Position numbers and translations under genes: made by a program. Below, piece by piece: positions 62,525-64,000 of a stretch of DNA of 64,000 nucleotides. The stretch is from Bacteroidales bacterium (lineage in GTDB: Bacteria > Bacteroidota > Bacteroidia > Bacteroidales > P3): contig JAFVCE010000005.1 in the NCBI GenBank assembly GCA_017479385.1, positions 111,430 to 175,429 on the forward strand. Reading direction: 5' to 3'. Each line of letters opens with the position of its first letter. Within the stretch, counting starts at the first letter, position 1. The notes beneath the pieces were generated by a model. The model had not been told where the DNA came from, searched no databases, and saw nothing but the letters and a program-made list of their open reading frames with translations.

Positions 62525-64000
62525 ATGAGGAACAAACTATTAATCTCAACCCTGCTGATGGTATTATCAGCAACAGTATCGGTGGCGCAAACTACACCTC
62601 TGTTCTCTGCAGTTTCGCCAAGTGGCCACAGAATCAATTACCAATGGAACTATGACGATTCTTACTATAGAAACGGTTATCCGGAGTACAACTCTGTAAT
62701 GGTTTGGCAAAGTAACTATGTTATGTTTGACACACAACGGTACCGTTCTGGAGATACCACATTGCATGGTGCTGTGGTAATCCCAGACAGCGTAACGTAC
62801 GGTAATAAAACCTATGCCGTGACACGCATCCATAGTTTTATGGCACCCTACATAACAGACATCACCATTCCAAATACGGTTACAAAGATTGACGAAGATG
62901 CATTGTCTAATTGCGGTTTTTCCACTCTCACCATTCCAGAAAATGTAACGTCATTTGGTGGCGGCATAGCGATGGATTGCGACAGCCTCACCACCGTTTA
63001 CTACAATGCAAAACATGCCTCACTTCCGAGTGGCTACGGTGGAAGACTGTTTTCTTGGACAGTCAGGAATATTGTATTCGGCGAAAGCGTGGAAGAAATT
63101 CCCCACCACATCTGCAAAAGTCAAGATAGTCTTCGCACAGTAACGATATTGGGAAACGTAAAGAAGATTGGGGAATACGCATTTGCCTATTGCAGAAAAC
63201 TAAAGTCGGTAACCATTCCTGCATCGGTGGAACAAATCGGGACATATGCATTCGTAAGTTGTTCGAATTTAGATACGGTTTACTACAATGCAACATATTG
63301 CACAACGAGGTATAGAGACATATGGGAGGATCCTTTTTATCTTACAAACATAAAACAATTGGTTATTGGTGAGAATGTGCAACAAATTCATCTTTACATG
63401 TTCGACACAGTGCAAACCGCGATATGTAAAGCACAAGTTGCGCCGATAGTAGACAACCTTGTGAATAATAGCCGTGGTTTCCTAACCGTAGTAAATGGAG
63501 GAAAGCTTTTCACAGGCACAGGTACACAGGTGATTGTACCATGCGGACACACAGAATCATATCAAAGCATAAGTGAATGGAGTCGAAACACAATCTCCGA
63601 CGATTGTGTTACAGTTGACACCAAAAGTAATGATGCCAACCTCGGAATAGCCGTAGGTGGACAGATCTGCTCGCCCTATACACCCTTGACCCTTTATGCA
63701 CTGCCATTTGCAGGAAATACTTTTGTCGGGTGGACGGACGGCAATACAGACAATCCAAGAGATGTCATCTCACTCACTGAGAATGTATCATTTACTGCAA
63801 TCTTCTCTACAAAAGACACGGTAACTTTACATGATACTACCATTATAGTAGACACGCTGACGGAGTATGTGCCAGTGCACGACACGACGTATATCGATGT
63901 CCACGACACGACCTACGTTGACGTGCCTTACGCTGTGCATGACACTACGATTGTGGTTGATATCCTAACCCTTACGGAGTATGTACCAGTGCATGACACA
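62525..64000 (+). CDS. BspA-like leucine-rich repeat surface protein (partial, runs off the window)
   Basis: At least 492 residues with no stop before the window end. A signal peptide (MRNKLLISTLLMVLSATVSVAQ) is followed by BspA/LRR_5 repeats (ITDITIPNTVTKIDEDALSNC, SVTIPASVEQIGTYAFVSCSNL). Next comes a Listeria-Bacteroides-type repeat (FAGNTFVGWTDGNTD), then a tandem of HDTTYVD-type units rich in Thr/Val/Asp. It is visibly more A+T-rich than the rest of the window, with AAA/ACA/GTA codons preferred, which suggests acquisition. BspA proteins act in adhesion; a T9SS end would lie outside the window. Confidence 0.85.
   Translation, partial: MRNKLLISTLLMVLSATVSVAQTTPLFSAVSPSGHRINYQWNYDDSYYRNGYPEYNSVMVWQSNYVMFDTQRYRSGDTTLHGAVVIPDSVTYGNKTYAVTRIHSFMAPYITDITIPNTVTKIDEDALSNCGFSTLTIPENVTSFGGGIAMDCDSLTTVYYNAKHASLPSGYGGRLFSWTVRNIVFGESVEEIPHHICKSQDSLRTVTILGNVKKIGEYAFAYCRKLKSVTIPASVEQIGTYAFVSCSNLDTVYYNATYCTTRYRDIWEDPFYLTNIKQLVIGENVQQIHLYMFDTVQTAICKAQVAPIVDNLVNNSRGFLTVVNGGKLFTGTGTQVIVPCGHTESYQSISEWSRNTISDDCVTVDTKSNDANLGIAVGGQICSPYTPLTLYALPFAGNTFVGWTDGNTDNPRDVISLTENVSFTAIFSTKDTVTLHDTTIIVDTLTEYVPVHDTTYIDVHDTTYVDVPYAVHDTTIVVDILTLTEYVPVHDT

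Overview
The window reads as chromosome from an uncultured member of the Bacteroidales (Bacteroidota). The evidence is: secreted proteins ending in type A or type B (gliding-type) type IX secretion sorting domains; a MurF-alanine racemase fusion; promoters of the Bacteroidota kind (TTTG, 19 bases, TAnnTTTG); many SPII lipoproteins; a TonB-dependent receptor; and a BspA-like leucine-rich repeat protein. Genes are intact and closely packed. I see no tRNA, rRNA, CRISPR array, insertion sequence or phage gene.

Layout. 1-8.3 kb: two large T9SS cargo proteins flank tyrS. 8.3-14 kb: Tex and an Omp28-like secreted protein on the minus strand, then a small secreted protein and nadD. 14-20 kb: murF-alr, then an inverted duplication in which three secreted-protein genes are mirrored around about 18.37 kb. 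20.3-32.1 kb: a long minus-strand series with many ATGA overlaps (DHH phosphoesterase, two FKBP lipoproteins, adk, obg, PAP2, CvpA, Dus, TPR lipoprotein, pyrB, pyrI, membrane protein, then HD hydrolase and mpl). 32.3-36.7 kb: arcC, argF, an AAEX-type carrier and a YD-like secreted protein. 37-46 kb: phosphoesterase and orphan GHKL ATPase, lipoprotein plus polyprenyl sugar transferase plus FKBP lipoprotein, EamA transporter, ftsK. 45.6-51 kb: two CxC mini-lipoproteins with a MauE/thioredoxin-like membrane protein, then an M16 peptidase homologue and a TonB receptor. 51-57 kb: MORN-type protein, mtaB, a PurF-like protein lacking the glutaminase cysteine, and a repeat protein. 57.5-64 kb: HprK-like kinase, a Kce-type enzyme, a secreted deiminase resembling Porphyromonas PPAD, and the start of a BspA-like protein that leaves the window.

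Functional themes. Peptidoglycan synthesis and recycling (murF-alr, mpl), pyrimidine synthesis (pyrBI), citrulline/carbamoyl-phosphate chemistry (arcC, argF), tRNA modification (Dus, MtaB) and cell-envelope folding (three FKBP lipoproteins) are housekeeping. The T9SS cargo and the deiminase face outward.

The most unusual signal is not a gene. A dispersed intergenic element built from four or five 11-bp units (type GGTCGTATTRA) and bordered by TTGATAATCAG-like ends occurs seven times. It lies in every non-overlapping convergent gene junction of the window (six of six), in one tandem junction, and in no divergent or within-operon gap that I read.
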